From: G963668435 sp963668435 | Lineage (GTDB): Bacteria; Latescibacterota; Latescibacteria; Latescibacterales; Latescibacteraceae | Length of the DNA: 64,000 nt | Direction of reading: 5' to 3' | NCBI GenBank assembly: GCA_963668435.2 | Contig: CAXXSC010000005.1 | Coordinates: forward strand, 1 to 64,000 | Made by a program: the position numbers and the translations under genes | The notes under the pieces: generated by a model | Database searches by the model: none | The model's input: the letters and a program-made list of their open reading frames with translations, nothing else | Told to the model about the DNA's origin: nothing | In this document: piece by piece, positions 54,351 to 62,932 of the stretch | Layout: every line of letters starts with the position of its first letter | Position numbering within the stretch: the stretch's first letter is position 1

Positions 54351-55517
54351 TCAGTTTGACAAAGTCTCGGTCACCTCTTTCAGCATGTCCCTGATCTTGA
54401 TGCCCTGAGGACAGTGCTCTTCACACTGACCACACTCGACACAGTTCGAGCTCTTCTCCTCGGCAGACAGAAGCATGTTGTACACATACTTCGCGGTTTG
54501 TTTTGTCGCGGGATTGTCGAAACGGTGAAAATCATTCAGATAGGTGAAATTCTGCGGAATGTTGACACCTGCCGGGCAGGGCATGCAGTAGCCGCAGCCA
54601 GTGCAGCCGACTTTTACTTTCCGACTAAGGATATCACGTACCTCGTCGACAGTCGCGATTTCAGTGTCTGTCATAGAATCCACCTGGGCCTCAGACGCGA
54701 CCCTGCAGTTTTCCTCCACCTGTTCCATGGCGTTCATACCGCTGAGCACGACCGAAACCTCGGAATGGTTCCATATCCATCGAAGCGCCCAGTCTGCGGG
54801 TGTCCTGGAATCATCGGCTTTCCCGAAAGCCTCGACCGCCTCTTCAGGCAGGTGCGCAGCGAGACTACCGCCGCGCAGAGGCTCCATGATGACAAGCCCC
54901 AGCCCTTTACCGGCAGCATACTCGAGCCCCTCACGGCCCGCCTGGTTGTTCTCGTCGATATAGTTATACTGGATCTGGCAGAATGTCCAGTCATAGGCAT
55001 CGACGATTTCTTTGAACAGCTCGACACTGTTGTCATGGAACGAGAAACCGGCATGGCGAATCCTGCCATCCGCTATCGCCTGATCGAGGAAATCAGTAAT
55101 GCCCAGTTTCGCAAGTGTCTCCCACAACCCTTTGTTCAAGGCGTGCACAAGGTAATAGTCGATACAGTCGGTTTCGAGACGTTGCAGCTGTTCGTTCAGG
55201 TATTTGTGCATATCCTCGCGGCTCTGGATAAGCCAACTCGGAAGTTTTGTGGCAAGTTTAACCTTTTCGCGGTACCCATCTTTGAGAGCCCGGGCCACAA
55301 AAGGCTCGCTTTCACCGGCCGTCCCCATACCGGTTCCGTGATAGGGGTAGGCGGTATCGATATAGTTCACGCCCCTGTCGATGGAATCGCGGACAAGGGC
55401 AATCGCCTTATCTTCGTCGATTTTCGAGGGATCATTGTCGATAACCGGCAGACGCATACAGCCGAAACCGAGTATGGAAAGCTCTTCGTCCGTTTTAGGC
55501 ATTGTCCGGTATAGCAT
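54351..55517 (-). CDS. Aldo/keto reductase with C-terminal 4Fe-4S domain
   Basis: A 388-residue enzyme. The reductase barrel has the catalytic Asp54, Tyr59, Lys91 and His125 in the usual order (YIDTAYPYHG, LATKLPS, YYLVHALNKG). The C-terminal ~90 residues add two ferredoxin-like clusters (CTGCGYCMPCPAG and CVECGQCEEHCPQG). Such fused proteins exist in many anaerobes and probably pass electrons between NAD(P)H or ferredoxin and a carbonyl substrate. It is encoded 46 bases after the DUF362 protein, which also has ferredoxin clusters. Confidence 0.9.
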   Translation of the reverse strand: MLYRTMPKTDEELSILGFGCMRLPVIDNDPSKIDEDKAIALVRDSIDRGVNYIDTAYPYHGTGMGTAGESEPFVARALKDGYREKVKLATKLPSWLIQSREDMHKYLNEQLQRLETDCIDYYLVHALNKGLWETLAKLGITDFLDQAIADGRIRHAGFSFHDNSVELFKEIVDAYDWTFCQIQYNYIDENNQAGREGLEYAAGKGLGLVIMEPLRGGSLAAHLPEEAVEAFGKADDSRTPADWALRWIWNHSEVSVVLSGMNAMEQVEENCRVASEAQVDSMTDTEIATVDEVRDILSRKVKVGCTGCGYCMPCPAGVNIPQNFTYLNDFHRFDNPATKQTAKYVYNMLLSAEEKSSNCVECGQCEEHCPQGIKIRDMLKEVTETLSN

Positions 55518-55563
55518 AGTATCTTCCTTTGCATCAGGTGATGGGATTGATAAATCAACAGGA

Positions 55564-56610
55564 TTATTTCAATTCGATAAGCTCGTAATCAGCAGAGCCA
55601 AGCCCGATACTCTCTGCATAGGCAAATGTCTTGAACCCGCGGAATTTCTTGCCACGCTCTTTCGTCATGTCATAGCAGACCTTGTCGATCGCAACCGGGT
55701 CTGTCGAGACGAAAATTCCGAAATCATCCATAAGCGGCTTCATCTTCCTCGGTTCACAGTCGCATCCGGCAGTTATATTCATGGCGAAATTCACGTAAAT
55801 ATTGCGTTTGCCTTTCTGTGCGGCATAGGCCCCCTCGACCAGTTTCTCGATGAACGGATTGCCGATACCAAGGAATTTCCCGATACTTTTCACCGAGAAT
55901 ATCGATATTGCCTTGTGCGGACAGATCGCCATGCAGGCACCGCAGCCGACACATTTTTCGTGATCGATCCACGATTTCTTACCGATATGAAGGGCTCCCT
56001 CGTTACAGCGTGTTTCACAGAGGTGGCACTGACGGCATTTTCTGCTTCTTATCTGGGGTTTCTCCCCCATGTGCATGGCCATTTTTCCGCCTTTTGCGGC
56101 ATGTCCCATTGAAAGCTGCTTGATCGCGCCGCCGAAACCGGCCATCATGTGCCCCTTGAAATGGGAGAGAACAAGAATCTGCTCATAGTCCAGGAACGCC
56201 TTTCCAATCTTGAAAGTCTGGAAATGGTTTTTACCGATTTCAACCTCTGCAAAATTCTCACCGTGCTCGCCATCGGCAAACACGACAGGAAGCTGGGTGA
56301 AACCGTGCTCTTTGGCGGTCTTTTCATGCAGTTCCTTCTTGAACCGCTGGCCACCGTACATTGCGCTGGTCTCGATGTAAGAGGAATCGATGCCGCGCTC
56401 TTTCAGGTAGTCGATAATTCCGATATAGTTATCAGGCTTGAGATATGTCACATTTTTCGCCTCACCGAAATGCACCTTGAGCGGGATTCTGGCGGCGAGT
56501 TCGACCTGCTCTTTCGCAACAATGGTATCGAGCAGCTCTTTCGTAATGGCCTGGACCGTCGTGACAGCTGTATCAGCATCTATTTTTTTGTAGTAGACCT
56601 TCGAGCTCAT
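55564..56610 (-). CDS. DUF362 iron-sulfur protein
   Basis: A 348-residue protein with a DUF362 core (KGHMMAGFGGAIKQLSMGHA, TDPVAIDKVCYDM) and an inserted ferredoxin segment with two 4Fe-4S motifs (CRQCHLCETRCNEG and CVGCGACMAICPHKA). DUF362 proteins are cytoplasmic redox proteins of unsettled role, often in operons with aldo/keto reductases, as here. It is the first gene of the pair. Confidence 0.9.
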   Translation of the reverse strand: MSSKVYYKKIDADTAVTTVQAITKELLDTIVAKEQVELAARIPLKVHFGEAKNVTYLKPDNYIGIIDYLKERGIDSSYIETSAMYGGQRFKKELHEKTAKEHGFTQLPVVFADGEHGENFAEVEIGKNHFQTFKIGKAFLDYEQILVLSHFKGHMMAGFGGAIKQLSMGHAAKGGKMAMHMGEKPQIRSRKCRQCHLCETRCNEGALHIGKKSWIDHEKCVGCGACMAICPHKAISIFSVKSIGKFLGIGNPFIEKLVEGAYAAQKGKRNIYVNFAMNITAGCDCEPRKMKPLMDDFGIFVSTDPVAIDKVCYDMTKERGKKFRGFKTFAYAESIGLGSADYELIELK

Positions 56611-56646
56611 GGCTCCTCCCGAATCTAAGTTATGCAGGTAACAGTC

Positions 56647-57792
56647 TTATTCCGCCACTTGTACTGTCAGCTCGAAATCATCCTCCCACCATCGTTCGCT
56701 CCGCGGTGTATCACCAAAAACAGTACTACCGCCGACAACCGGTGTCGCGACAGTCACCCCCTCTTCCCAGGCAGCCGCGGTCAATCGCTCCATCGGCTCG
56801 AACCACGGATGAAACGCAAGATTAAACGTTCCCCAGTGTATCGGATGCAGGATACCACCATTGAGGTCAAGATGCGCCTGGACAGTCTGCTCCGGGAACA
56901 TGTGCACCCCGGGCCATGACTCGCCATAGGCGCCGCATTCAATGAAAGTCATGTCGAACGGACCGTATTTTTCACCTATCTGCCTGAAACCGCCGAAATA
57001 ACCGGAATCGCCGCTGAAAAACACCGTATGCCATTTCGTCCCGATAACCCAGGAGGCCCACAGTGTCTCGTTCCTGTCGCCGATCCCGCGCCCGGAGAAA
57101 TGCTGTGCTGGAGTTGCGGCAATCAGAAGTTCCGAGTTGATTTTATATTCCTGCCACCAGGACAACTCCACGACCTTTTCCTCCGGAACACCCCATGCTA
57201 TGAGCCGTTTTCCCACGTTGAGCGGCACAATGAAACGGCTTGTTCTGCCATGCAGTTTCTGAATACTGTACTTGTTGAGATGATCATAATGGTCGTGAGA
57301 AATAATGACCACATCGATGTCGGGGATATCATCCACATCGACAGGTACCTCGCCATTATAACGGGAGGGCCCCAGAATCGAGACACGTTTCTCCAGGACA
57401 GGATCGGTTACAATCCTGAAACCGTCGATATTGATCATGAGGGATGAGTGTCCGAGCCAGGTGGCATTCAGCTGTCCATGCCCTTCCCTGTTGAAAAAAG
57501 ACATGTCCGCCTGTCTCACCGGCAGAGAGGTGTCGGGTGTCCTGGAATTGCGCTTGAAGAAATATTCACCCGCCATCGATATAAAACTCTTGAATGACAT
57601 CTCCGGCTCGCTTCCATTCGAATCGAATTTCCCATCAGATCCACGAACCGATTTTTCAGTAGTCCCGATCAGAGAAACGTCCGTTTTCTCAGCCGCCGCA
57701 ATAGCAGAAACATAAGCCTGCATAATCACTACTCCAGTTATGATACTGATAATTGTTTTAAAAGACACGATATTTCTCTGCCAAAAGGCCAT
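56647..57792 (-). CDS. Exported NAPE-PLD-like metallo-beta-lactamase-fold hydrolase
   Basis: About 381 residues from ATG 57792. The longer start at 57807 lies inside the operator palindrome. A signal sequence (FKTIISIITGVVIMQAYVSA) leads to a metallo-beta-lactamase domain with the HxHxDH motif (ISHDHYDHLN), later ATPAQHFSGRG, FFSGDSGY and HPIHWGTF. The WLGHSSLMINIDG and GPSRYNG motifs are those of the NAPE-PLD/UlaG-like branch, which cleaves phospholipids or sugar lactones. The TetR gene lies upstream in the same direction and probably controls it. Confidence 0.85.
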   Translation of the reverse strand: MAFWQRNIVSFKTIISIITGVVIMQAYVSAIAAAEKTDVSLIGTTEKSVRGSDGKFDSNGSEPEMSFKSFISMAGEYFFKRNSRTPDTSLPVRQADMSFFNREGHGQLNATWLGHSSLMINIDGFRIVTDPVLEKRVSILGPSRYNGEVPVDVDDIPDIDVVIISHDHYDHLNKYSIQKLHGRTSRFIVPLNVGKRLIAWGVPEEKVVELSWWQEYKINSELLIAATPAQHFSGRGIGDRNETLWASWVIGTKWHTVFFSGDSGYFGGFRQIGEKYGPFDMTFIECGAYGESWPGVHMFPEQTVQAHLDLNGGILHPIHWGTFNLAFHPWFEPMERLTAAAWEEGVTVATPVVGGSTVFGDTPRSERWWEDDFELTVQVAE

Positions 57793-57810
57793 TAAATGAA
57801 CGATCATTTA
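57793..57810. promoter_or_regulatory. TetR-type operator at the metallo-hydrolase start
   Basis: Perfect inverted repeat TAAATGA-ACGA-TCATTTA (7-bp arms). 16 bases are identical, in the same minus-strand orientation, to the site in front of the TetR gene. It covers the first possible ATG of the hydrolase gene. Confidence 0.75.
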
Positions 57811-57828
57811 TTATTTGTCGAAAAAATT

Positions 57829-58401
57829 TTAGAGTTTTATTGCATCCCAGGCCAGTGTAAACGCCGTCTCTATCGTGTTCTTTTCCAGTCTCTCTCCATG
57901 ACAGCTGTTCGGATTGGCGAGAGCGACAACCGGCGCCCAGATAAAAGCCGTTACAATGGGTATATCCACATTTTTCAGGATTTTCTGCTCCACTCCGTGC
58001 AGGTAAACACGGAAAATAGGCTCAAAAAACCGCTCCAAAGCCTCCCGGTCCACCAACTCGCTGTATGGAGAATTGGCGAACTGCTCGGTATACTTGTAAT
58101 AATCGGCGTTCCCGACAATAAACTCATAGAACTTGAGAAAGAATTTCTCGAAAATATCGCGCACAGGCTCGCTTTCATCGAAACTGTCAAGCAAAGCGGC
58201 GCTTATCCGGCGCTTGATCTCGACATAGGTAGAAACCAGCAACTCGTCTTTGTTTTTGTAATAAACATAGATCGTCGCAGGAGAAACGCCCGCCTCCTTC
58301 GCTATCTTTGACACCGAGCTGGAGGCGAAACCGATCTCGTTCACCTTTTTTACCGTCGCCTCGAACAATGCGGCGATTTTTTCGTCGTCCTTAACTCTCA
58401 T
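57829..58401 (-). CDS. TetR-family transcriptional regulator
   Basis: A 190-residue regulator with an N-terminal helix-turn-helix (SSVSKIAKEAGVSPATIYVY, then YKNKDELL), the canonical TetR DNA-binding segment, and a helical ligand-binding domain. It lies 36 bases upstream of the metallo-hydrolase gene. Two near-identical operators, at its own start and between the two genes, suggest self-repression and control of the hydrolase, with release by a small, perhaps lipid-like, ligand. Confidence 0.9.
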   Translation of the reverse strand: MRVKDDEKIAALFEATVKKVNEIGFASSSVSKIAKEAGVSPATIYVYYKNKDELLVSTYVEIKRRISAALLDSFDESEPVRDIFEKFFLKFYEFIVGNADYYKYTEQFANSPYSELVDREALERFFEPIFRVYLHGVEQKILKNVDIPIVTAFIWAPVVALANPNSCHGERLEKNTIETAFTLAWDAIKL

Positions 58402-58411
58402 AGCCCTAAAA

Positions 58412-58429
58412 TAAATGATCGTTCAGTTA
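58412..58429. promoter_or_regulatory. TetR-type operator in front of the regulator gene
   Basis: TAAATGA-TCGT-TCAGTTA, the same palindrome with one arm mismatch. It starts 11 bases upstream of the TetR ATG, so binding should block its own transcription. Confidence 0.75.
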
Positions 58430-58503
58430 TAGTCAAGCGCTTTTTCTCTCTCGCATCTTTTTTCCACGAGCCACTATAGTCTTACTGCAAGATGCCCTCA
58501 TTT

Positions 58504-59445
58504 TCATTTCACACGGATTGTCGGCTTGCCCTCGAGGTAACCGAGCGACTCCAGAAACATATCGGCATCGTGCAGCGACTGGACGATGCTCTCCTCGCTG
58601 CCGTAGCCGTGGATCGTGAATGCATGATTGACACCCTCCAGGACAACCAGGTCACAGCGGTTCCCGGCAGCCTCTACCGTTTTCTTCATGCGGTGTGCCT
58701 GCTCGATGTTAATGACCTTGTCGACACTGCCGTGCATGATGAGCATGGGCGGCTGTCCAGCCTTGACATGATCGATTGGGGAGAGTCGCGACGCCAGTTT
58801 CGATATCGCGGGATTCTGTGAGCGGCCTTTTTCGTCGGGATTCCACAGGTCCTTGTCGAAAAATATCTTTTGAAGCAGCGGATCGTTCATGTCCATACAG
58901 GGATTATAGCAGATCGCCGCATTGGCCATCGAGGAGACTTTGGCGTTGTCTGGCTCGGCGATACCGTCGAGTGTCACAAGGCAGGCGGCAAGATGCCCGC
59001 CGGCGGAGTCGCCTGCGACAGCGATCCTGTCGGGATCGACACCGTACTTGGCGGCATTCTCCCTCACATAGCGGACAGCGGCCTTGCAGTCGTCGAGACA
59101 GCGCTCGACCTCTTTCAGGCCAGCGACACCTTTCGAGGTGCAGAGACGGTAGCGGATGCTGAACGACACAGCTCCGCGTGAGGAAAAATAGCGGCAGTGG
59201 GGAAAGAAATACTCCGGCCGGCCGCCGCGCCATCCTCCACCGGTTATACAGATGACCGCGGGACGTTTGTCGTCGGCGGAATGCCCCTCGGGGCGGAAAA
59301 CAAAAATATCCTCATTGCTGCCATCGGAACGTTTGAAATGGTCCCAGTCGTGGTCCTGGACAATATCATCGAGATAGAGGACTTCCGCAGAAAGCGGTGC
59401 CGCAAAAAAGAGCAGGAGAAACGGTAACAACATCAGTTTTTTCAT
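58504..59445 (-). CDS. Exported alpha/beta-hydrolase (esterase/lipase family)
   Basis: A 313-residue protein from ATG 59445 with AGGA upstream and a signal peptide (KLMLLPFLLLFFAAPLSAEV). Motifs: oxyanion ITGGGWRGG, nucleophile GDSAGG, acid Asp in MHGSVDKVI, His in GVNHAF. It belongs to the hormone-sensitive-lipase / BD-FAE-like carbohydrate esterases, which remove acetyl or feruloyl groups from polysaccharides. It may act with the secreted deacetylase or sulfatase, but it has no operon partners. Confidence 0.85.
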   Translation of the reverse strand: MKKLMLLPFLLLFFAAPLSAEVLYLDDIVQDHDWDHFKRSDGSNEDIFVFRPEGHSADDKRPAVICITGGGWRGGRPEYFFPHCRYFSSRGAVSFSIRYRLCTSKGVAGLKEVERCLDDCKAAVRYVRENAAKYGVDPDRIAVAGDSAGGHLAACLVTLDGIAEPDNAKVSSMANAAICYNPCMDMNDPLLQKIFFDKDLWNPDEKGRSQNPAISKLASRLSPIDHVKAGQPPMLIMHGSVDKVINIEQAHRMKKTVEAAGNRCDLVVLEGVNHAFTIHGYGSEESIVQSLHDADMFLESLGYLEGKPTIRVK

Positions 59446-59763
59446 GAGCATTCCTTTCGAGTATTTTTCTAAGTTATTGTCAGCTTATATTATAGAAAGG
59501 CTTAAGGTGCAAGACAATAAAAAGGATGTAATTTTTCCAAAAAATTATCTTGTTTCGGGACATGTATTCTGCCATATTTCTCTTAGCAGGGTCGTTTATG
59601 AAAACCTTTTATGTCTTTCTCTATGAGGGCTGCCCCTTGCGGTTGCGTCCACGCCGTGACCCCGGTTTTCCGGGCAGCGGGACAAAATGCCGTTCAGTGG
59701 CTATAAAGTTCCCTTAATTATGCATTTACTGAGAGTGTTTTCTTAAATTACCCTGCTTTTTTT

Positions 59764-59790
59764 GCCGGAAGCTATGTTTCCGGCTTTTTT
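59764..59790. terminator. Hairpin terminator, both directions
   Basis: GCCGGAA / TTCCGGC with T6 after it on the plus strand and an A-rich stretch before it. Confidence 0.65.
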
Positions 59791-59813
59791 ATGCCTCGCC
59801 CCTCCTGCTCAGG

Positions 59814-59843
59814 CAAAAAAAGAGGCGCCCGTAAGAGCGCCTC
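59814..59843 (-). terminator. Terminator of the propeller gene
   Basis: GAGGCGC / GCGCCTC, followed on the minus strand by a run of seven T. It lies about 27 bases beyond the stop of the gene ending at 59870. Confidence 0.85.
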
Positions 59844-59869
59844 ATAATGTGATCTGGAGACCGAGGGGG

Positions 59870-61381
59870 TCATTTGACGAGTGTCATCTGTCTCGCCGTT
59901 ATCCTCTCTCTCATTTTCAGGCGTGAAATGTAGATTCCGGACGAGACAGAGACACCGTTGTCATCTCGACCGTTCCAGACCACATGATGTTTACCGGGAG
60001 CCATATCTTCGGCCAAAAGGCTTGCCACCTTCTGCCCCATGGCATTATAGACTGTCAGTTCGACAAATCCAGCTTCGGGAATTTCAAAATCGATTGTTGT
60101 TGTCGGATTGAAGGGGTTGGGGAAATTACCGGCAATCGAGAATGCCTCGGGTGCAGGTGATTCTTCCACCGCCGTATCGATCTCCTCATCAGTTCCGAGC
60201 ATGACAAGCTTGTGAGCACCTTCAACGACATCATAGATGTACAGCGACATGAACTCGCCGTCATCGAGAACATAGCATATCCGCGTTCCGTCAGGCGACC
60301 AACAGGCGCATTTTGTCTCGAAATCCATCGGATTGACAATCCGGAACGTTTCCTCGGTATCGAGATCATATATCACCACTGACCATCGCTGGTCTCTGGC
60401 AATTCGAGTCTTCGACAAGGGCATGTGATCCTCATCATATATTTGTTCTGCAGGAACATAATTGCCATCATCAAAAGCATATACCTGCTGCTTCCCCTCA
60501 ACAGCATAATAATTGTTGTAGCAGAGGTTTTCATATTCACCGGTTTCGGCATTATAAATGTAGAAAATGTTATAATACCTATCTTCACCGGTAACAACAG
60601 TTATTTCACCGGTTTCGCTATCCCTGATCTCGAAAGGATACCTGGGAATTTCTGTCGACTTGATGACACTTTCCGACATAAGCACCTTGTTATTGAAAGC
60701 ATTGCAGTTAGCTGCCGAATACCAGTTACTGCCGATCTGCTCAGCCTCGCAGGTTTCGATATCGATGCTGTACAACCCATAGTTATACATGTTTTTTGCA
60801 TTTTTCCCCATAACGATAACATGCTTGTCATCATAAGTAAACTTTGGTGTATCGCTATTCAGCATATAGGGCGGAGCCGATCCGTCTACCAGGCCGATCA
60901 TCGTTTCCTCGCCCGTTTCCAGATCATAGACTGCGATACCTTCTCTATAAATAGAGTACGTTGCATATCTGCCATTGAAGCTGACATCATAGCCAATAGC
61001 ATTCTCTTTAACGAGTCGCACTTCTCCTGTTTGGATATTTATCGCCCAGGTATCAGACTCCGCCGTGCTATTGGTATCATTTTCTGGTGCAGCTGAATAA
61101 TAGATTTCCGAACTATCCAGCGAAAAGGCTGGCAGCGCACACAACATATCTACATTTTCGGTCAAATTGGTTATTGTATTCTCTTCCAGATCTACTAAAA
61201 TGATATCACTGTCGGCGTTAAAAACGACATACCTGCCGTCAGGCGACCAGTCTGTTTGGCCAATCCAGTTATAATTGCCGGTTATTGTTTCACCGGGAAC
61301 AGCAAGCCCCACGGCGGCGTAAGAAACAAGCAGCACCGCAAAAACTGATGCGCAGACAATAGATCTAAAAATCGATTTCAT
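59870..61381 (-). CDS. Exported TolB-like propeller protein with sorting domain
   Basis: A 503-residue protein with a signal peptide (FRSIVCASVFAVLLVSYAAV). WD40/TolB-like blades follow (QTDWSPDGRYVVFNADSDII, CACWSPDGTRICYVLDDGEF). The end is a sorting domain (GNFPNPFNPTTTIDFEIPE ... RQMTLVK). It is probably a surface or secreted binding protein of unknown ligand. No catalytic residues are seen. It shares orientation and build with the next two genes. Confidence 0.8.
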   Translation of the reverse strand: MKSIFRSIVCASVFAVLLVSYAAVGLAVPGETITGNYNWIGQTDWSPDGRYVVFNADSDIILVDLEENTITNLTENVDMLCALPAFSLDSSEIYYSAAPENDTNSTAESDTWAINIQTGEVRLVKENAIGYDVSFNGRYATYSIYREGIAVYDLETGEETMIGLVDGSAPPYMLNSDTPKFTYDDKHVIVMGKNAKNMYNYGLYSIDIETCEAEQIGSNWYSAANCNAFNNKVLMSESVIKSTEIPRYPFEIRDSETGEITVVTGEDRYYNIFYIYNAETGEYENLCYNNYYAVEGKQQVYAFDDGNYVPAEQIYDEDHMPLSKTRIARDQRWSVVIYDLDTEETFRIVNPMDFETKCACWSPDGTRICYVLDDGEFMSLYIYDVVEGAHKLVMLGTDEEIDTAVEESPAPEAFSIAGNFPNPFNPTTTIDFEIPEAGFVELTVYNAMGQKVASLLAEDMAPGKHHVVWNGRDDNGVSVSSGIYISRLKMRERITARQMTLVK

Positions 61382-61439
61382 CGTATAACTCCTTGTTTAA
61401 CAACTCATTTTGAATGATGGGAGAGAGAGGAATCTGGGT

Positions 61440-61459
61440 GAATTCGCTTTTCCGAATTC
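61440..61459. other. Perfect GAATTCG hairpin in the gene gap
   Basis: GAATTCG-CTTTTC-CGAATTC, a 7-bp perfect stem between 61382 and 61581. It might be an mRNA hairpin or a protein-binding site. Confidence 0.3.
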
Positions 61460-61581
61460 GTAGTCTCCTGATCATTCCATAGGCGTCATCCTCCCGATAT
61501 AAATTCTTGGTTTTGCCTGTATATTGCTTAAGAGAGTGGACATTGTGATTGTATTCTCCGCGTTCATGTATCTGCTCATGA

Positions 61582-62919
61582 CTATTTAAGCAATGTCATT
61601 TTCATTGTCGCCGAAAAGTCACCGGCGCTTAGTCTCGATATATATATTCCCGCGGAAACAGTATTGCCATCATCATCGAGGCCGTCCCAGACGACTTTGT
61701 GAGCTCCGGCGGACATATTCTCCGAAATAAGATCCCTTACATTCTGCCCGAGGCTGTTGTAGATACCGAGGGAAACCGCGCCCTCTTTCGCAAGCGAGTA
61801 TTCGATAGTAGTCGACATGTTGAAAGGATTAGGGAAATTATCATACAGTGCAAAAATTGCCGGTTCAAGCGCAGCAACAGAGGTCTCACCGGGAGTGTAT
61901 TTCGCTATACCGTTTTTACTCACAATCCACACGATACCGTCAGGCCCTGCGGCAAGGCCCGTGATTTCTCCGCCCGGCAGTCCATTTTCATTAGAGTATT
62001 TTTTGAGAAAAACATCATTGTTATCGTATATGTTTACTTTTTCCTCAACTGACGCCCATGTATTTCCGAAAGAATCTATGGCCAGCGCATCCCTGCCGAT
62101 ATCTGACAAATATTGTTTCTGACGCCATGCTGTACCTTCGAGCTTATATAGATTAGTACCGGTGCTTGACCAGATCGAGCCATCGGGACCAACAGCCAAA
62201 TTGTTGAATACTCTTTTTGGTTTCTGTATTCCGGAAATAAGCGTTGGAATCCAGCTTGTACCATCGAACACCATTGTATCGCATTTGATATCCGGATAAA
62301 CATTCTGCCCTTCGTCTTCATTAACCTGATCCCAGGCAATATATTCATATGTGACACAGACTCTGCCATCCAGGCCGGCCGCAAGGGCATACACTTGAAT
62401 ATCATCCTCGGGAAGGCCGTACACCTTGCCGTGCTGAGTCCAAACGCCGTTTTTGAAACTGGCCACGCCGCTATGAAAACCGCACCATACTGTTCCGTCC
62501 CTGCCAACCGAAAGGTCGTGTGTAACAAACATATAGGGAGGAATTTGAAATGTGAATGGATACGATGTCCATGTAACGCCGTCATATTTATTCAATCCGT
62601 CGTTTGTCAATACCCACACAAAGTTATCTTGGGAAACAGCAATATCCAGAACTGTATTATTCATCAATCCGCTATCTGCAGAAAATATCTGCCAGTTTTC
62701 GCCATCATAACTATACACCTCGCTGCCTGCTTTCGACGTTGCATCAATTGCTGTGAACCAGAGACAGCCATCGCCGTCAACAACTATTTCAGCCCTGTCA
62801 CCGACACTCGGTGAATCGGGAACAATCGTCCAGTTCCCATCGGGATACGCCACCCTCCCCGAAATAAAAAACATCATGATTATCACGAAATAGCGCCCTG
62901 CCAAACTCATTTTACGCAT
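61582..62919 (-). CDS. Exported two-component-type propeller protein with sorting domain
   Basis: A 445-residue protein with a signal peptide (GRYFVIIMMFFISGRVAYPD). Repeated blades of the Reg_prop type (DGCLWFTAIDATSKAG, FVWVLTNDGLNKYDGVTW, DGTVWCGFHSGVASF, DGSIWSSTGTNLYKL, DGIVWIVSKNGIAKY) match the sensor propellers of hybrid two-component systems but without kinase parts. The end is a sorting domain (NFPNPFNMSTTIEYSLAKEG ... MKMTLLK). It lies 13 bases before the next gene's stop, so the two are likely co-transcribed. Confidence 0.8.
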   Translation of the reverse strand: MRKMSLAGRYFVIIMMFFISGRVAYPDGNWTIVPDSPSVGDRAEIVVDGDGCLWFTAIDATSKAGSEVYSYDGENWQIFSADSGLMNNTVLDIAVSQDNFVWVLTNDGLNKYDGVTWTSYPFTFQIPPYMFVTHDLSVGRDGTVWCGFHSGVASFKNGVWTQHGKVYGLPEDDIQVYALAAGLDGRVCVTYEYIAWDQVNEDEGQNVYPDIKCDTMVFDGTSWIPTLISGIQKPKRVFNNLAVGPDGSIWSSTGTNLYKLEGTAWRQKQYLSDIGRDALAIDSFGNTWASVEEKVNIYDNNDVFLKKYSNENGLPGGEITGLAAGPDGIVWIVSKNGIAKYTPGETSVAALEPAIFALYDNFPNPFNMSTTIEYSLAKEGAVSLGIYNSLGQNVRDLISENMSAGAHKVVWDGLDDDGNTVSAGIYISRLSAGDFSATMKMTLLK

Positions 62920-62932
62920 CTCTTTTTAAAGA

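Larger units (their letters stand above)
59452..59869. other. Intergenic stretch with terminator hairpins, no clear gene
   Basis: About 420 bases. A GC-rich hairpin (CCCGG/CCGGG around 59661-59674) and two terminator-like hairpins (listed separately) are present. On the minus strand, about 30 codons (ATERHFVPLPGKPG...) around 59630-59720 look protein-like but lack a start and end in a stop. I see no convincing gene. Confidence 0.5.

Noticed and set aside
59630..59720. Short protein-like stretch on the minus strand
   Set aside because: No start codon or ribosome site, and too short to judge. Possibly a remnant.
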